A DNA stretch of 64,000 nucleotides, taken from contig NZ_JNVB01000005.1 in NCBI RefSeq assembly GCF_000770305.1, forward strand, positions 44,764 through 108,763. Reading direction: 5' to 3'. This DNA is from Erwinia oleae. Lineage in GTDB: Bacteria > Pseudomonadota > Gammaproteobacteria > Enterobacterales > Enterobacteriaceae. Shown in pieces: positions 1 through 10,068 of the stretch (its first letter is position 1; each line of letters starts with the position of its first letter). Below the pieces are notes generated by a model. That model was not told where the DNA came from, ran no database searches, and saw nothing but the letters and a program-made list of their open reading frames with translations. The position numbers were made by a program, and so were the translations under genes.

Positions 1-64
1 CTCGCCTAAGGCACCGCGCCCGGTTGACGAACCGCGTACGCCAAACCCAGGCAACACCATGTAA
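1..64 (+). CDS. ftsH: FtsH membrane protease, C-terminal end only
   Basis: Only the last 20 codons lie in the window, reading from base 2 and ending in PRPVDEPRTPNPGNTM and a stop at 62-64. This matches the disordered tail of the AAA+ zinc metalloprotease FtsH, which degrades membrane and soluble proteins at the inner membrane. The E. coli protein, as I recall it, runs about seven residues further; here it stops directly after NTM. The position immediately before folP is the same as in E. coli and supports the call. Confidence 0.9.
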   Translation, partial: SPKAPRPVDEPRTPNPGNTM

Positions 65-111
65 TCACTGGCTGGATGACCGAAACGTCTCCAGACAATG
101 ACGCAATAAAC

Positions 112-139
112 AAAACCCCGGCGCAGACCGGGGTTTTTT
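112..139 (+). terminator. Rho-independent terminator after ftsH
   Basis: A 9-bp stem, AAAACCCCG at 112-120 and CGGGGTTTT at 129-137, encloses an 8-nt loop and ends in a run of six T. It separates ftsH from folP. Confidence 0.85.
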
Positions 140-196
140 ATATCCTCATAGCCGCTAAAATAGCGAAATCACTTATTAACGCCAACCGGAGACGCC

Positions 197-1030
197 ATGA
201 AGCTTTACGCCAGAGAATCCGTTCTCGATCTGTCACATCCCCATGTAATGGGCATTTTAAATGTGACACCGGATTCCTTTTCCGACGGCGGAAAGCATAA
301 CGATCTGATCCCCGCACTCACGCATGCCAATGCGATGATCAATGCCGGTGCGACCATTATTGATATCGGCGGCGAGTCGACCCGGCCCGGCGCCGGTGAG
401 GTGAGCGTAGAACAGGAACTTGAGCGCGTGATACCGGTTGTGGAGGCGATAGCACAGCGCTTTGAGGTCTGGATTTCCGTTGATACGTCGCGGCCAGAGG
501 TGATCAGCGCCTCGGCGCATGTCGGCGCGCACATGATCAACGATATCCGCTCGCTTCAGATGCCCGGCGCCCTTTCTGCGGCAGCGGAGAGCGGTCTGCC
601 GGTTTGCCTGATGCATATGCAGGGCGAACCGCGCAACATGCAGCAGGCTCCTGAATATTCCAACGTCTTGCAGGAAGTGGATGACTTTTTTGTCGGGCAG
701 ATCGCACGTTGTGAGGCGGCAGGGATCAAAAAACAGCAACTGCTGCTCGACCCCGGCTTTGGTTTCGGTAAGAATCTCTCTCATAATTATCAGCTTCTGG
801 CGCATCTGGCCGATTTTCATCGCCACGGACTGCCGCTGCTGGTGGGGATGTCGCGCAAAAGCATGATTGGTCAACTGCTTAACGTTGGCCCGTCCCAGCG
901 GCTGAACGGCAGCCTCGCCTGCGCAACCATTGCCGCCATGCAGGGCGCGCATATTCTGCGGGTGCATGATGTAAAAGAAACGGTTGAGGCGATGCGCGTG
1001 GTTGAAGCAACGCTCAGCGCAAGAGGATAA
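197..1030 (+). CDS. folP: Dihydropteroate synthase
   Basis: This enzyme condenses p-aminobenzoate with dihydropterin pyrophosphate to make dihydropteroate in folate synthesis, in the cytoplasm. It is the target of sulfonamides. The 277-residue product has both family signatures: MGILNVTPDSFSDGG at about residues 18-32 and IDIGGESTRPGA at about 55-66. The C-terminal substrate-binding segment LLVGMSRKSMIG is also present. The length is within a few residues of the E. coli enzyme. The ATG at 197 follows a GGAG-like site and starts MKLYA, like E. coli. It is followed by glmM after 36 bases, the usual folP-glmM pair. Confidence 0.97.
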   Translation: MKLYARESVLDLSHPHVMGILNVTPDSFSDGGKHNDLIPALTHANAMINAGATIIDIGGESTRPGAGEVSVEQELERVIPVVEAIAQRFEVWISVDTSRPEVISASAHVGAHMINDIRSLQMPGALSAAAESGLPVCLMHMQGEPRNMQQAPEYSNVLQEVDDFFVGQIARCEAAGIKKQQLLLDPGFGFGKNLSHNYQLLAHLADFHRHGLPLLVGMSRKSMIGQLLNVGPSQRLNGSLACATIAAMQGAHILRVHDVKETVEAMRVVEATLSARG

Positions 1031-1066
1031 GCGGCAACGTATCTCAATACTAAAAATGAAGGGTCT

Positions 1067-2401
1067 ATGAGTAATCGTAAATATTTTGGTACAGATGGTA
1101 TTCGCGGCAGAGTCGGTGAAGCGCCAATCACGCCGGACTTCGTGCTGAAGCTGGGCTGGGCCGCCGGTAAAGTTCTGGCCCGAAACGGCTCGAAAAAAAT
1201 CATTATTGGCAAAGACACGCGCATTTCAGGCTACATGCTGGAGTCGGCGCTGGAAGCAGGCCTCGCCGCTGCCGGCCTGTCTGCTGCGTTCACCGGCCCG
1301 ATGCCGACGCCCGCCATCGCCTATCTGACGCGTACCTTCCGCGCTGAGGCGGGCATTGTTATTTCCGCCTCGCATAATCCCTTTGATGACAACGGCATCA
1401 AGTTCTTCTCTATTGAGGGTACAAAGCTGCCTGATGATGTGGAAGAAGCCATCGAAGCGGAAATGGAAAAACCGATTACCTGCGTGGACTCGGCGGAACT
1501 GGGTCGCGCCAGCCGCATTGTCGATGCCGCCGGACGTTATATCGAATTCTGTAAGGGCACGTTTCCCAGCCAGCTCAGCCTTAGCGGTCTGAAAATCGTG
1601 GTTGATTGTGCTAATGGCGCAACTTATCACATTGCGCCAAACGTTCTGCGCGAACTGGGCGCAACGGTGATTACGCTTGGCGTGCAGCCGGACGGCATGA
1701 ATATCAATAAAGAGTGCGGCGCGACGGATGTACGCCAGCTTCAGGCGCGCGTGCTGGCGGAGAAAGCCGATATCGGCCTGGCCTACGACGGTGACGGTGA
1801 CCGCATCATGATGGTTGATCATCTGGGGCACAAAGTGGATGGCGATCAGATCCTCTATATCATCGCGCGCGAAGGGCTGCGTGAAGGGCAGTTGCGTGGC
1901 GGCGTGGTGGGCACGCTGATGAGCAATATGGGGCTGGAGTTGGCTCTGAAACAGCTCGGCATTCCTTTTGTTCGCGCTAAGGTAGGCGACCGCTACGTGC
2001 TGGAAAAACTTCAGGAGAAGGGCTGGCGACTGGGCGCGGAAAACTCAGGCCATGTGATCCTGCTGGATAAAACCACCACCGGCGATGGCATTGTCGCTGG
2101 TTTGCAGGTGTTGTCGGCTATGGTGCGCAGCCATATGAGCCTGCACGACCTTTGCAGCGGCATGAAGCTGCTGCCGCAGATCCTGGTGAATGTTCGCTTC
2201 AGCGGCGCAACGGACCCGCTTGAAAACGAAACGGTAAAAGCGGTAACGGCAGAGGTGGAGCACGAACTGCATGGCCGGGGCCGCGTACTGTTACGTAAAT
2301 CCGGAACCGAACCGTTGATTCGTGTGATGGTTGAGGGTGAAGATGAGGCGCAGGTCACCGCGCTGGCGCATCGTATTGCCGATGCCGTCAAAGCGGTATA
2401 G
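1067..2401 (+). CDS. glmM: Phosphoglucosamine mutase
   Basis: GlmM interconverts glucosamine-6-phosphate and glucosamine-1-phosphate, supplying UDP-GlcNAc for peptidoglycan and lipopolysaccharide. The 444-residue protein has the phosphoserine loop ISASHNP with the catalytic serine at residue 102. The metal-binding loop DGDGD gives D241, D243 and D245, the same numbering as E. coli. The sugar-binding and phosphate-binding domains follow, with the [14 protein letters not shown] motif near the C-terminus. The stop codon lies inside a short tandem repeat (see the repeat at 2393). Confidence 0.97.
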   Translation: MSNRKYFGTDGIRGRVGEAPITPDFVLKLGWAAGKVLARNGSKKIIIGKDTRISGYMLESALEAGLAAAGLSAAFTGPMPTPAIAYLTRTFRAEAGIVISASHNPFDDNGIKFFSIEGTKLPDDVEEAIEAEMEKPITCVDSAELGRASRIVDAAGRYIEFCKGTFPSQLSLSGLKIVVDCANGATYHIAPNVLRELGATVITLGVQPDGMNINKECGATDVRQLQARVLAEKADIGLAYDGDGDRIMMVDHLGHKVDGDQILYIIAREGLREGQLRGGVVGTLMSNMGLELALKQLGIPFVRAKVGDRYVLEKLQEKGWRLGAENSGHVILLDKTTTGDGIVAGLQVLSAMVRSHMSLHDLCSGMKLLPQILVNVRFSGATDPLENETVKAVTAEVEHELHGRGRVLLRKSGTEPLIRVMVEGEDEAQVTALAHRIADAVKAV

Positions 2402-2416
2402 CGGTATAGCGGTATT
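2393..2416 (+). repeat. Three tandem copies of an 8-bp unit at the glmM stop
   Basis: GCGGTATA occurs at 2393-2400 and 2401-2408, and GCGGTATT at 2409-2416. The glmM stop codon (TAG, 2399-2401) falls at the junction of the first two copies, so changes in copy number would affect only untranslated sequence. Confidence 0.8.
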
Positions 2417-2541
2417 CAGCCAGTGTTGCTTTTTTTTAAAACGAGTTGCGCAAATAAGCATCGGTTGCGGGTGGTTTTTTGAGGTAAAACATCGCTTCTG
2501 TCGCTTTTTTCTGCAATCAGCAGCCACGTGATAAATTGCCC

Positions 2542-2570
2542 TTGCGTAGGGTGCGCGCTTTGGTTAGTAT
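2542..2570 (+). promoter_or_regulatory. Candidate sigma-70 promoter for secG
   Basis: TTGCGT at 2542-2547 and TAGTAT at 2565-2570 are separated by 17 bp. They lie in the 261-bp gap between glmM and secG, 92 bases upstream of the secG start. The remainder of this gap holds no convincing gene. Confidence 0.4.
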
Positions 2571-2662
2571 TCTCACCCGCTTCTGATGGGTAGCAGCAAT
2601 GCTATTTCTCTGACTGGTTTGAAGCTATTACTGTACGGTTAACGTACAAGGAACAGGTTAAT

Positions 2663-2995
2663 ATGTACGAAGCTCTTTTAGTAGTTTTCCTTCTTGTAGC
2701 GATTGGCCTTGTTGGTCTGATCATGCTGCAACAGGGTAAAGGCGCTGATATGGGCGCGTCATTCGGTGCAGGCTCGTCCGCAACGCTGTTTGGTTCTAAC
2801 GGTTCTGGCAACTTTATGACCCGTATGACCGCAGTGCTGGCGACGTTGTTCTTCATCTTCAGCCTGATTCTTGGTAACCTGAATAGCAACAAAACGCAGA
2901 AAGGAAGCGAGTGGGAAAATCTGTCTCAGCCTGCCCAACAGCAGCAGAGCCAGCCAGCGAAACCGGCCGCGCCGGGTAGCGATATTCCACAGTAA
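2663..2995 (+). CDS. secG: Protein translocase subunit SecG
   Basis: SecG is the small third subunit of the SecYEG channel in the inner membrane and assists SecA-driven protein export. The 110-residue product has two hydrophobic segments, residues about 4-22 and 54-72. They are separated by a glycine/serine-rich loop (MGASFGAGSSATLFGS) typical of the family. The C-terminal tail is rich in glutamine, proline and alanine. Length and order, directly before the leucine tRNA, match E. coli. Confidence 0.96.
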   Translation: MYEALLVVFLLVAIGLVGLIMLQQGKGADMGASFGAGSSATLFGSNGSGNFMTRMTAVLATLFFIFSLILGNLNSNKTQKGSEWENLSQPAQQQQSQPAKPAAPGSDIPQ

Positions 2996-3033
2996 GATGT
3001 TGAGTTAAGTAAGAGTAAGTCGCAATCTTTAGT

Positions 3034-3120
3034 GCCGTGGTGGTGGAATTGGTAGACACGCTACCTTGAGGTGGTAGTGCCCGCATGGGCTTACGGGTTC
3101 AAGTCCCGTCCTCGGTACCA
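3034..3120 (+). tRNA. leuU: tRNA-Leu (anticodon GAG)
   Basis: The 87-nt sequence folds as a class II tRNA with a long variable arm and an encoded CCA. The anticodon stem is CTACC/GGTAG with loop TTGAGGT, giving anticodon GAG. Its position between secG and metY is the leuU locus of E. coli. The acceptor stem reads GCCGTGG against CCTCGGT, which places T5 opposite T68; E. coli, as I recall, has A at position 5. Position 1 is a G-T wobble pair, as in E. coli. Confidence 0.95.
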
Positions 3121-3134
3121 AATCTCAGTTTTGC

Positions 3135-3163
3135 TTGCATTTTCTGCAAGATCGGCGTAGTAT
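3135..3163 (+). promoter_or_regulatory. Promoter candidate for metY
   Basis: TTGCAT at 3135-3140 and TAGTAT at 3158-3163 are separated by exactly 17 bp. The -10 hexamer ends 16 bases before the first base of the initiator tRNA. A stable RNA promoter is expected here, and the transcript probably continues into rimP-nusA-infB as in E. coli. Confidence 0.65.
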
Positions 3164-3179
3164 TTGCCACGTTTTCGGA

Positions 3180-3256
<77 letters not shown>

Positions 3257-3390
3257 CTTTCCCTTAGAGTTCTTTTTCAAATATACTGTATGCAGTATGC
3301 GGCACAGTTAGCTATAGTTGATTTTGAAAAAAATTCTTTTGGATTGTGCCGAACCGCCAGTGATGGCGTACAGGGTCCAGTCGCATTAAG

Positions 3391-3412
3391 CCCCGATTTA
3401 TCGGGGTTTTTT
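3391..3412 (+). terminator. Terminator/attenuator hairpin upstream of rimP
   Basis: CCCCGA (3391-3396) and TCGGGG (3401-3406) form a stem with a TTTA loop, followed by six T. It would stop part of the metY transcription before the rimP operon. Confidence 0.75.
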
Positions 3413-3433
3413 GTTATCAGGAAACAGCATACT

Positions 3434-3454
3434 GGGCTATTAAGCCCTTTTTTT
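3434..3454 (+). terminator. Second terminator-like hairpin upstream of rimP
   Basis: GGGCT (3434-3438) pairs with AGCCC (3443-3447) across an ATTA loop and is followed by seven T. It ends 18 bases before the rimP start codon. Two terminators in series in the leader fit partial readthrough control of the nusA-infB operon by NusA, which is established in E. coli; its operation here is inferred. Confidence 0.6.
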
Positions 3455-3471
3455 ATGTCTTGGGGGTGGGA

Positions 3472-3924
3472 TTGTCCACATTAGAGCAAAAATTAACAGC
3501 GTTGATTTCAGCACCGGTTGAAGCCTTGGGCTATGAACTGGTCGGTATCGAGTTTGTGCGCGGGCGCACTTCTACTCTGCGCATCTATATTGATAGTGAA
3601 AATGGCATCACTGTTGACGATTGTGCTGATGTTAGTCATCAGGTAAGCGCAGTATTTGATGTTGAAGATCCGATTACTGTTGCTTATAACCTTGAAGTCT
3701 CCTCGCCAGGCCTTGAGCGCCCTCTCTTCACTGCTGAGCACTATGCTCGTTTTATTGGCGAAGAAGTGAGCCTTGTGCTGCGTATGGCCGTTCAGAACCG
3801 CCGCAAATGGCAGGGAATCATTAAATCTGTTGAAGGTGAGATGATCACTGTAGCCGTTGAGGGTAAAGACGAAGTGTTCGCGCTGAGTAATATCCAGAAG
3901 GCGAACCTGGTCCCCCACTTTTAA
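3472..3924 (+). CDS. rimP: Ribosome maturation factor RimP
   Basis: RimP assists maturation of the 30S ribosomal subunit. The 150-residue product begins [15 protein letters not shown] and ends KANLVPHF, closely like E. coli throughout. I place the start at the TTG at 3472, because it gives the family length. It also puts the purine-rich GGGGGTGGGA directly upstream as the ribosome-binding site. A TTG four codons earlier (3460) would lie within or before that site. It heads the operon rimP-nusA-infB-rbfA-truB-rpsO-pnp, with nusA 24 bases downstream. Confidence 0.95.
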   Translation: MSTLEQKLTALISAPVEALGYELVGIEFVRGRTSTLRIYIDSENGITVDDCADVSHQVSAVFDVEDPITVAYNLEVSSPGLERPLFTAEHYARFIGEEVSLVLRMAVQNRRKWQGIIKSVEGEMITVAVEGKDEVFALSNIQKANLVPHF

Positions 3925-3948
3925 ACGTCCGGATTGAGGCATACCAGG

Positions 3949-5454
3949 ATGAACAAAGAGATCTTAGCTGTAGTCGAGGCCGTATCTAACGAGAAGTCAC
4001 TCCCGCGCGAGAAGATTTTTGAAGCGTTGGAGAGCGCGCTGGCCACGGCGACCAAGAAAAAATATGAGCAGGAAATTGACGTTCGCGTCAGCATCGATCG
4101 TAAAAGTGGTGATTTTGACACCTTCCGCCGCTGGGTTATTGTTGAAGAAGTGACCATGCCAACGCGTGAGATTACGCTGGAAGCGGCACGCTTTGAGGAT
4201 GAATCCTTTAACGTTGGCGAGTTTGTTGAAGACCAGATCGAGTCTGTTACCTTTGACCGTATCACCACCCAGACCGCAAAACAGGTTATCGTGCAGAAAG
4301 TGCGCGAAGCCGAGCGCGCAATGGTTGTTGACCAGTTCCGTGAGAACCAGGGTGAAATTATCACCGGCGTGGTGAAAAAAGTTAACCGCGACAACATTTC
4401 CCTGGAAGTCCGTCCGGCTGACGGTTCGAACACCAGTGCGGAAGCGGTCATCATTCGTGAAGACATGCTGCCGCGCGAAAACTTCCGTCCGGGCGACCGT
4501 ATTCGCGGCGTGCTTTACGACGTTCGTCCCGAAGCTCGCGGTGCGCAACTGTTCGTCAGCCGCTCTAAACCTGAGATGCTGATCGAACTTTTCCGCATTG
4601 AAGTGCCGGAAATCGGCGAAGAAGTGATTGAAATTAAAGCCGCCGCGCGCGATCCCGGCTCACGAGCTAAAATCGTGGTGAAAACCAACGACAAGCGTAT
4701 CGATCCGGTCGGCGCCTGCGTAGGGATGCGCGGTGCGCGCGTTCAGGCGGTGTCCAGCGAACTGGGAGGCGAACGTATTGATATCGTGCTGTGGGACGAT
4801 AACCCGGCTCAGTTCGTGATCAATGCGATGGCCCCGGCGGATGTCGCGTCTATCGTCGTGGATGAGGACAATCACACCATGGATATCGCCGTTGAAGCCG
4901 GCAACCTGGCTCAGGCGATTGGGCGTAACGGCCAGAACGTGCGTCTGGCTTCGCAGCTTAGCGGCTGGGAGCTGAACGTGATGACGGTTGACGACCTGCA
5001 AGCGAAGCATCAGGCTGAAGCCCATGCCGCCATCGACGTCTTTACCCGACACCTCGATATTGACGAGGAGTTTGCCACCGTTCTGGTTGAAGAGGGCTTC
5101 TCTTCGCTGGAAGAGCTGGCCTATGTGCCGATCAATGAACTGCTGCAAATCGACGGTCTGGATGAAGAGACGGTAGAAGCGCTGCGCGATCGGGCGAAAA
5201 ATGCGTTAACCACCCTTGCGCTGGCGAAAGAAGAAAGCCTGGGCGACAACCAGCCGGCTGAAGATTTGCTAAACCTGGAAGGTCTTGATCGCGAGCTGGC
5301 ATACAGGCTGGCTAAGATCGGCGTTTGCACGCTGGAAGATCTTGCCGAGCAGGGCGTTGACGACCTGACAGATATTGATGGCCTGAGCGATGAGCAGGCA
5401 GGCGAGCTGATTATGGCCGCACGTAATATCTGCTGGTTCGGCGACGACGCGTAA
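3949..5454 (+). CDS. nusA: Transcription termination/antitermination factor NusA
   Basis: NusA binds RNA polymerase and modulates pausing, intrinsic termination and antitermination. The 501-residue protein starts [13 protein letters not shown]. It has the N-terminal polymerase-binding domain, an S1 domain (about residues 135-200), two KH domains ([14 protein letters not shown] and [15 protein letters not shown]) and two C-terminal acidic helix-hairpin-helix repeats ([14 protein letters not shown] and [15 protein letters not shown]). I use the ATG at 3949, preceded by CCAGGA, rather than a TTG five codons upstream. Confidence 0.97.
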   Translation: MNKEILAVVEAVSNEKSLPREKIFEALESALATATKKKYEQEIDVRVSIDRKSGDFDTFRRWVIVEEVTMPTREITLEAARFEDESFNVGEFVEDQIESVTFDRITTQTAKQVIVQKVREAERAMVVDQFRENQGEIITGVVKKVNRDNISLEVRPADGSNTSAEAVIIREDMLPRENFRPGDRIRGVLYDVRPEARGAQLFVSRSKPEMLIELFRIEVPEIGEEVIEIKAAARDPGSRAKIVVKTNDKRIDPVGACVGMRGARVQAVSSELGGERIDIVLWDDNPAQFVINAMAPADVASIVVDEDNHTMDIAVEAGNLAQAIGRNGQNVRLASQLSGWELNVMTVDDLQAKHQAEAHAAIDVFTRHLDIDEEFATVLVEEGFSSLEELAYVPINELLQIDGLDEETVEALRDRAKNALTTLALAKEESLGDNQPAEDLLNLEGLDRELAYRLAKIGVCTLEDLAEQGVDDLTDIDGLSDEQAGELIMAARNICWFGDDA

Positions 5455-5478
5455 TAAACTGTAGCAGGAAGGAACAGC

Positions 5479-8169
5479 ATGACAGATGTAACCGTAAAAT
5501 CGCTGGCCGCAGAAATTCAGACCCCGGTAGAACGCCTGGTACAGCAGTTTGCTGATGCAGGGATCCGTAAGTCTGAAACAGATTCTGTGACGCAGCATGA
5601 AAAAGAAACGCTCCTGAACCACCTGAACCGCGATCATAGCGGCGGTACGGGAAAACTGACTTTGCAGCGTAAAACGCGCAGCACCTTGAATATTCCCGGC
5701 ACCGGGGGTAAAAGTAAATCCGTACAGATCGAAGTCCGCAAAAAGCGCACCTATGTGAAAGGCGATCCTGCCGAAGCCGCACAGGCGGAAGCAGAAGAGC
5801 AGGCGCAGCGTGAAGCGGAAGAACTGGCTCATCGCGAGGCTGAAGAAAAAGCCAAACGCGAAGCTCAAGAAAAAGCGAAACGTGAAGCCGAGGAGCACGC
5901 TAAACGTGAGGCCGCAGACAAGGCCAAACGTGCAGCAGCGGAAAAAGACAAAGTGAGCAATCAACATACCGACGAAACCATGAAGGCTTCGCAGTCCGAC
6001 AAAGCCCGCCGTGAAGCAGAAGCCGCTGAACTGAAGCGTAAAGCTGAAGAAGAAGCGCGTCGTAAAATCGAAGAGAACGCGAAGCGCGTAGCGGAAGAAG
6101 CCCGCAAAATGGCCGAAGAGAAAGGCGAAGAGTGGGCGGCAGCGGAGAAAGTCGTTGAGGATACGTCTGACTATCACGTAACCACCTCAACCCATGCGCG
6201 CGCGGCCGAAGACGAAAACGATGCGCAGGTTGAAGGCGACCGCCGTACGCGCGCCGCGCGCCCTGCGAAAGCACCGCAGCGCAAGAAAGGCAATAAGCAT
6301 TCGGAAGCGAAAACCGATCGCGAAGAAGCCCGTGCGCAGTTCCGCGGTGGCAAAGGCGGCAAGCGCAAGCCAAGTACGCTGCAACAGGGCTTCAACAAGC
6401 CTGCGCAGGCGGTCAACCGCGATGTGGTCATCGGCGAAACCGTTACCGTTGCCGAACTGGCTAACAAAATGGCGGTGAAAGGCTCTCAGGTCATCAAAGT
6501 GATGATGAAAATGGGCGCCATGGCCACCATTAATCAGGTTATCGATCAGGAAACCGCACAGCTGGTTGCCGAGGAGATGGGACACAAAGTGACCCTTCGC
6601 CGCGAGAACGAACTGGAAGAAGCGGTAATGAGCGATCGTGATACCGATGCGGCAATGGAATCTCGTGCGCCGGTCGTGACCATCATGGGCCACGTTGACC
6701 ACGGTAAAACCTCGCTGCTGGATTACATTCGTTCCACCAAGGTTGCCTCCGGCGAAGCGGGCGGCATTACCCAGCACATCGGTGCTTACCACGTCGAAAC
6801 CGATAACGGCATGGTGACGTTCCTTGATACCCCAGGTCACGCCGCGTTTACCGCTATGCGTGCTCGTGGTGCGCAGGCAACGGATATCGTTATTCTGGTT
6901 GTGGCTGCTGACGATGGCGTGATGCCTCAGACCATCGAAGCAATCCAGCACGCCAAAGCGGCGAAAGTGCCGGTTGTGGTTGCGGTGAACAAGGTCGATA
7001 AACCGGAAGCGGACCCGGACCGCGTTAAAAACGAACTGACTCAGTACGGTATCATCCCGGAAGAGTGGGGCGGCGAAAACATGTTCGTCAGCGTTTCAGC
7101 GAAAGCCGGAACGGGTATTGACGATCTGCTGAACGCTATCCTGCTACAGGCGGAAGTGCTTGAACTGACCGCAGTACGTCAGGGCATGGCGAGCGGCGTG
7201 GTCATTGAATCCTTCCTGGATAAAGGCCGCGGCCCGGTTGCTACCGTACTGGTGCGCGAAGGTACGCTGAATAAAGGCGACATCGTGCTGTGCGGCTTTG
7301 AATACGGCCGCGTTCGTGCCATGCGCGACGAACTGGGACGTGAAGTTCTGGAAGCCGGTCCGTCGATCCCCGTTGAGATCCTGGGCCTTTCAGGTGTGCC
7401 TGCCGCCGGTGACGAAGCAACCGTTGTGCGTGACGAGAAGAAAGCGCGCGAAGTGGCACTGTATCGTCAGGGCAAATTCCGCGAAGTTAAACTGGCGCGT
7501 CAGCAGAAATCTAAGCTGGAGAACATGTTTGCGAACATGACCGAAGGCGAAGTTTCCGAACTGAATATCGTGATGAAAGCAGACGTGCAGGGTTCAGTTG
7601 AAGCTATCGCTGACTCTCTCCAGAAACTCTCCACGGAAGAAGTTAAAGTTAAAATCGTCGGCTCCGGCGTGGGTGGCATCACCGAAACCGATGCCACGCT
7701 GGCTGCGGCGTCAAACGCTATCCTTATCGGCTTCAACGTACGTGCTGATGCTTCTGCCCGTCGCGTCATTGACGCTGAAAGCCTGGATCTGCGCTACTAC
7801 TCCGTCATCTATAATCTGATTGATGAAGTGAAACAGGCGATGAGCGGTATGCTGGCGCCTGAATACAAACAGCAGATTATTGGCCTGGCTGAAGTGCGTG
7901 ATGTCTTTAAATCACCGAAGTTCGGCGCTATTGCCGGCTGTATGGTGACCGAAGGTAATATTAAGCGTCACAATCCCATCCGCGTGCTGCGCGACAACGT
8001 GGTTATCTATGAAGGCGAACTGGAATCCCTGCGCCGCTTCAAAGATGACGTTAACGAAGTCCGCAACGGCATGGAGTGTGGTATCGGCGTCCGCAACTAT
8101 AACGATGTGCGTCCTGGCGATATGATAGAAGTCTTTGAAATCATTGAAATCCAGCGTACTATCGCTTAA
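5479..8169 (+). CDS. infB: Translation initiation factor IF-2
   Basis: IF-2 is the GTPase that brings fMet-tRNA to the 30S subunit and promotes subunit joining. The 896-residue protein has an N-terminal domain, then a long charged helical region of repeated [15 protein letters not shown] units (about residues 95-215). The G domain follows, with GHVDHGKT at about 404-411, DTPGH and NKVD, and then domains II-IV. An in-frame GTG at 5953 (residue 159, in KDKVSNQ) corresponds to the internal start of the shorter IF2 form known in E. coli. A nearby ATG at residue 168 could give a third form. Confidence 0.97.
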   Translation: MTDVTVKSLAAEIQTPVERLVQQFADAGIRKSETDSVTQHEKETLLNHLNRDHSGGTGKLTLQRKTRSTLNIPGTGGKSKSVQIEVRKKRTYVKGDPAEAAQAEAEEQAQREAEELAHREAEEKAKREAQEKAKREAEEHAKREAADKAKRAAAEKDKVSNQHTDETMKASQSDKARREAEAAELKRKAEEEARRKIEENAKRVAEEARKMAEEKGEEWAAAEKVVEDTSDYHVTTSTHARAAEDENDAQVEGDRRTRAARPAKAPQRKKGNKHSEAKTDREEARAQFRGGKGGKRKPSTLQQGFNKPAQAVNRDVVIGETVTVAELANKMAVKGSQVIKVMMKMGAMATINQVIDQETAQLVAEEMGHKVTLRRENELEEAVMSDRDTDAAMESRAPVVTIMGHVDHGKTSLLDYIRSTKVASGEAGGITQHIGAYHVETDNGMVTFLDTPGHAAFTAMRARGAQATDIVILVVAADDGVMPQTIEAIQHAKAAKVPVVVAVNKVDKPEADPDRVKNELTQYGIIPEEWGGENMFVSVSAKAGTGIDDLLNAILLQAEVLELTAVRQGMASGVVIESFLDKGRGPVATVLVREGTLNKGDIVLCGFEYGRVRAMRDELGREVLEAGPSIPVEILGLSGVPAAGDEATVVRDEKKAREVALYRQGKFREVKLARQQKSKLENMFANMTEGEVSELNIVMKADVQGSVEAIADSLQKLSTEEVKVKIVGSGVGGITETDATLAAASNAILIGFNVRADASARRVIDAESLDLRYYSVIYNLIDEVKQAMSGMLAPEYKQQIIGLAEVRDVFKSPKFGAIAGCMVTEGNIKRHNPIRVLRDNVVIYEGELESLRRFKDDVNEVRNGMECGIGVRNYNDVRPGDMIEVFEIIEIQRTIA

Positions 8170-8192
8170 CGGTCCCTTAAACGAGTGACCTG

Positions 8193-8218
8193 TTTGGGAG
8201 GCCATTGCGCCTCCCAAA
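8193..8218 (+). promoter_or_regulatory. Perfect 10-bp hairpin between infB and rbfA
   Basis: TTTGGGAGGC (8193-8202) and GCCTCCCAAA (8209-8218) form a perfect stem with a 6-nt loop. No good T-run follows, so it is more likely an mRNA processing or stability element than a strong terminator. Confidence 0.6.
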
Positions 8219-8237
8219 TTATTTGGAGAGTTCTATT

Positions 8238-8639
8238 ATGGCGAAAGAATTTGGTCGCCCGCAGCGCGTTTCTCAGGAGCTGCAAAAAGAGATCGCAATT
8301 ATTTTACAACGCGAGATCAAAGATCCGCGTCTGGGCATGATGGTAACCGTTTCCGGCGTTGATGTTTCTCGCGACCTGGCCTATGCCAAAGTGTTTGTGA
8401 CCTTCCTGAACGACAAAGACGAAGAGGCAATCAAAGGCGGCCTGCGCGCGTTAGGCGATGCTTCTGGCTACATCCGTAGCCTGCTGGGTAAAGCGATGCG
8501 CCTGCGTATCGTGCCTGAGCTGACCTTTTTCTACGACAACTCTCTGGTCGAGGGGATGCGGATGTCCAACCTTGTCACTAACGTGGTGAGAAGCGACGCT
8601 GAGCGTCGTGGTTCTGCGGAAGAAGACCAGGAGGAGTAA
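8238..8639 (+). CDS. rbfA: Ribosome-binding factor A
   Basis: RbfA binds the 30S subunit near the 5' end of 16S rRNA and is needed for its processing, especially at low temperature. The 133-residue protein starts [20 protein letters not shown] and has the KH-like fold sequence ending in an acidic tail (AEEDQEE), as in E. coli. The ATG at 8238 follows GGAGAG with good spacing; an in-frame start upstream lies inside the hairpin. The stop overlaps the truB start by one base (TAATG). Confidence 0.96.
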   Translation: MAKEFGRPQRVSQELQKEIAIILQREIKDPRLGMMVTVSGVDVSRDLAYAKVFVTFLNDKDEEAIKGGLRALGDASGYIRSLLGKAMRLRIVPELTFFYDNSLVEGMRMSNLVTNVVRSDAERRGSAEEDQEE

Positions 8640-9607
8640 TGAGTCGCCCACGTCGTCGCGGACGCGATATTCATGGCGTGCTGCTGCTGGATAAACCGGC
8701 GGGTCTTTCCAGCAACGACGCGCTGCAAAAGGTGAAACGCCTGTACAACGCGAATCGGGCCGGTCATACCGGCGCGCTGGATCCGCTGGCTACCGGCATG
8801 CTGCCAATTTGCCTTGGCGAAGCCACCAAGTTTTCACAATACCTGCTTGATTCGGACAAGCGCTATCGCGTGATTGCGCGTCTTGGCGAGCGCACCGATA
8901 CCTCAGACGCGGATGGTCAGATTATCAGTGCGCGTCCCGTAAACGTCACCCAGGCGCAGCTCGACGCGGCGCTGGAAAGCTTTCGCGGCGAAACGCAACA
9001 GGTGCCGTCGATGTATTCAGCGCTGAAATATCAGGGCCGCAAGCTCTATGAATATGCGCGTGAAGGCATCGAGGTTCCCCGCGAATCGCGCAGCATCACG
9101 GTCTATGACCTGAAGCTGATTCGCTGGGAAGGCACGGAGCTGGAGCTGGAAATACACTGCTCCAAAGGCACCTACATCCGCACCATTACTGACGATCTGG
9201 GTGAGCTGCTTGGCTGTGGCGCGCACGTTATCTACCTGCGGCGCTTGCAGGTAGCGACCTATCCGCTAAACCGGATGGTGACGCTGGAGCAGCTGAACGC
9301 GTTGCTCGAAGAGTCCACCGTTGCCGGGAAAGCAGCGGCAGATCTGCTCGATCCGTTGCTGATGCCCATGGACAGCCCGGCTGCGGCTTATCCGGAAGTG
9401 AACCTGATGAGTTCGGTGGCGGCCTGGTTCAAACAGGGCCAGCCCGTGCAGGCGGCCTCGGCTCCGGCTTCAGGGCGCGTTCGCGTTACGGAAGGGGAAG
9501 CGCGTAAATTCATTGGCATGGCTGAAATTGCCGATGACGGTCGCGTTGCGCCAAAAAGACTGGTGGTTGAATATTCTGAACCGCCGTTTGCGAAAGCGGC
9601 AGGCTAA
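8639..9607 (+). CDS. truB: tRNA pseudouridine-55 synthase TruB
   Basis: TruB converts U55 in the T-loop of tRNAs to pseudouridine and also acts as a tRNA chaperone. The 322-residue product has the catalytic motif [12 protein letters not shown] with the nucleophilic aspartate at residue 48. It also has the RNA-binding segments [20 protein letters not shown] and [11 protein letters not shown]-terminal PUA-like part ends the protein. The tail is a few residues longer than in E. coli. The last codons contain the -35 of the rpsO promoter. Confidence 0.96.
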   Translation: MSRPRRRGRDIHGVLLLDKPAGLSSNDALQKVKRLYNANRAGHTGALDPLATGMLPICLGEATKFSQYLLDSDKRYRVIARLGERTDTSDADGQIISARPVNVTQAQLDAALESFRGETQQVPSMYSALKYQGRKLYEYAREGIEVPRESRSITVYDLKLIRWEGTELELEIHCSKGTYIRTITDDLGELLGCGAHVIYLRRLQVATYPLNRMVTLEQLNALLEESTVAGKAAADLLDPLLMPMDSPAAAYPEVNLMSSVAAWFKQGQPVQAASAPASGRVRVTEGEARKFIGMAEIADDGRVAPKRLVVEYSEPPFAKAAG

Positions 9608-9616
9608 GAGTAGAAT
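9587..9616 (+). promoter_or_regulatory. rpsO promoter
   Basis: TTTGCG at 9587-9592, inside the end of truB, and TAGAAT at 9611-9616 are 18 bp apart. This is the position of the main rpsO promoter in E. coli. The leader up to 9690 is where S15 folds its own mRNA into a pseudoknot in E. coli; I did not verify the pseudoknot base by base. Confidence 0.6.
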
Positions 9617-9690
9617 AGCGCGGCTTTACCATTGGGTTGCTGAATTAGAGATCGGCACCTGTACATTTATCTTAAAATTGGAGTTGTAAT

Positions 9691-9960
9691 ATGTCTCTAA
9701 GTGTTGAAGCTAAAGCGCAGATCGTTGCTGATTACGGTCGTGATGCAAATGACAGTGGTTCTACCGAAGTGCAGGTTGCTCTGCTGACTGCGCAGATTAA
9801 TCACCTTCAGGGTCACTTCTCTGAGCACAAAAAAGATCACCACAGCCGTCGCGGCCTGCTGCGTATGGTTTCTCAGCGTCGTAAACTGCTGGATTACCTG
9901 AAGCGTAAAGATGTTGCACGCTACACCAGCCTGATCGAGCGTCTGGGTCTGCGTCGCTAA
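9691..9960 (+). CDS. rpsO: 30S ribosomal protein S15
   Basis: S15 is a primary 16S rRNA-binding protein that organises the central domain of the small subunit and contacts the 50S subunit. The 89-residue sequence ([17 protein letters not shown] to RLGLRR) is nearly identical to E. coli. The start follows TTGGAG. It is transcribed from its own promoter within truB and ends at a strong terminator before pnp. Autoregulation by S15 binding its leader is established for E. coli and likely here. Confidence 0.98.
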   Translation: MSLSVEAKAQIVADYGRDANDSGSTEVQVALLTAQINHLQGHFSEHKKDHHSRRGLLRMVSQRRKLLDYLKRKDVARYTSLIERLGLRR

Positions 9961-9969
9961 GATCTTAAA

Positions 9970-10020
9970 ACCCGCCTGCCGTATTTAGCCTCACTTAAGG
10001 CTTCAGGGTGGCAGACGGGT
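9970..10020 (+). other. Long imperfect stem-loop downstream of rpsO
   Basis: ACCCGCCTGCC (9970-9980) pairs with GGCAGACGGGT (10010-10020) with one mismatch. The inner segment contains a second possible stem (AGCC/GGCT). In E. coli, RNase E cleaves near a hairpin at this point to separate rpsO and pnp mRNA; the same role is inferred. Confidence 0.5.
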
Positions 10021-10044
10021 TGGTCACTGCGAGTTTTGCTAAAG

Positions 10045-10068
10045 AAGGAGCCTTAAGGCTCCTTTTTT
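10045..10068 (+). terminator. rpsO terminator
   Basis: AAGGAGCC (10045-10052) and GGCTCCTT (10057-10064) form a perfect stem with loop TTAA, continuing into a T-run to 10068. This is the intrinsic terminator between rpsO and pnp. Confidence 0.85.

Noticed and set aside
5770..6130. Repeated GAAGC/GAAGAA units in infB that look like a repeat array
   Set aside because: They are in-frame codons for the charged helical region of IF-2, without conserved spacers; not CRISPR or a tandem repeat element.
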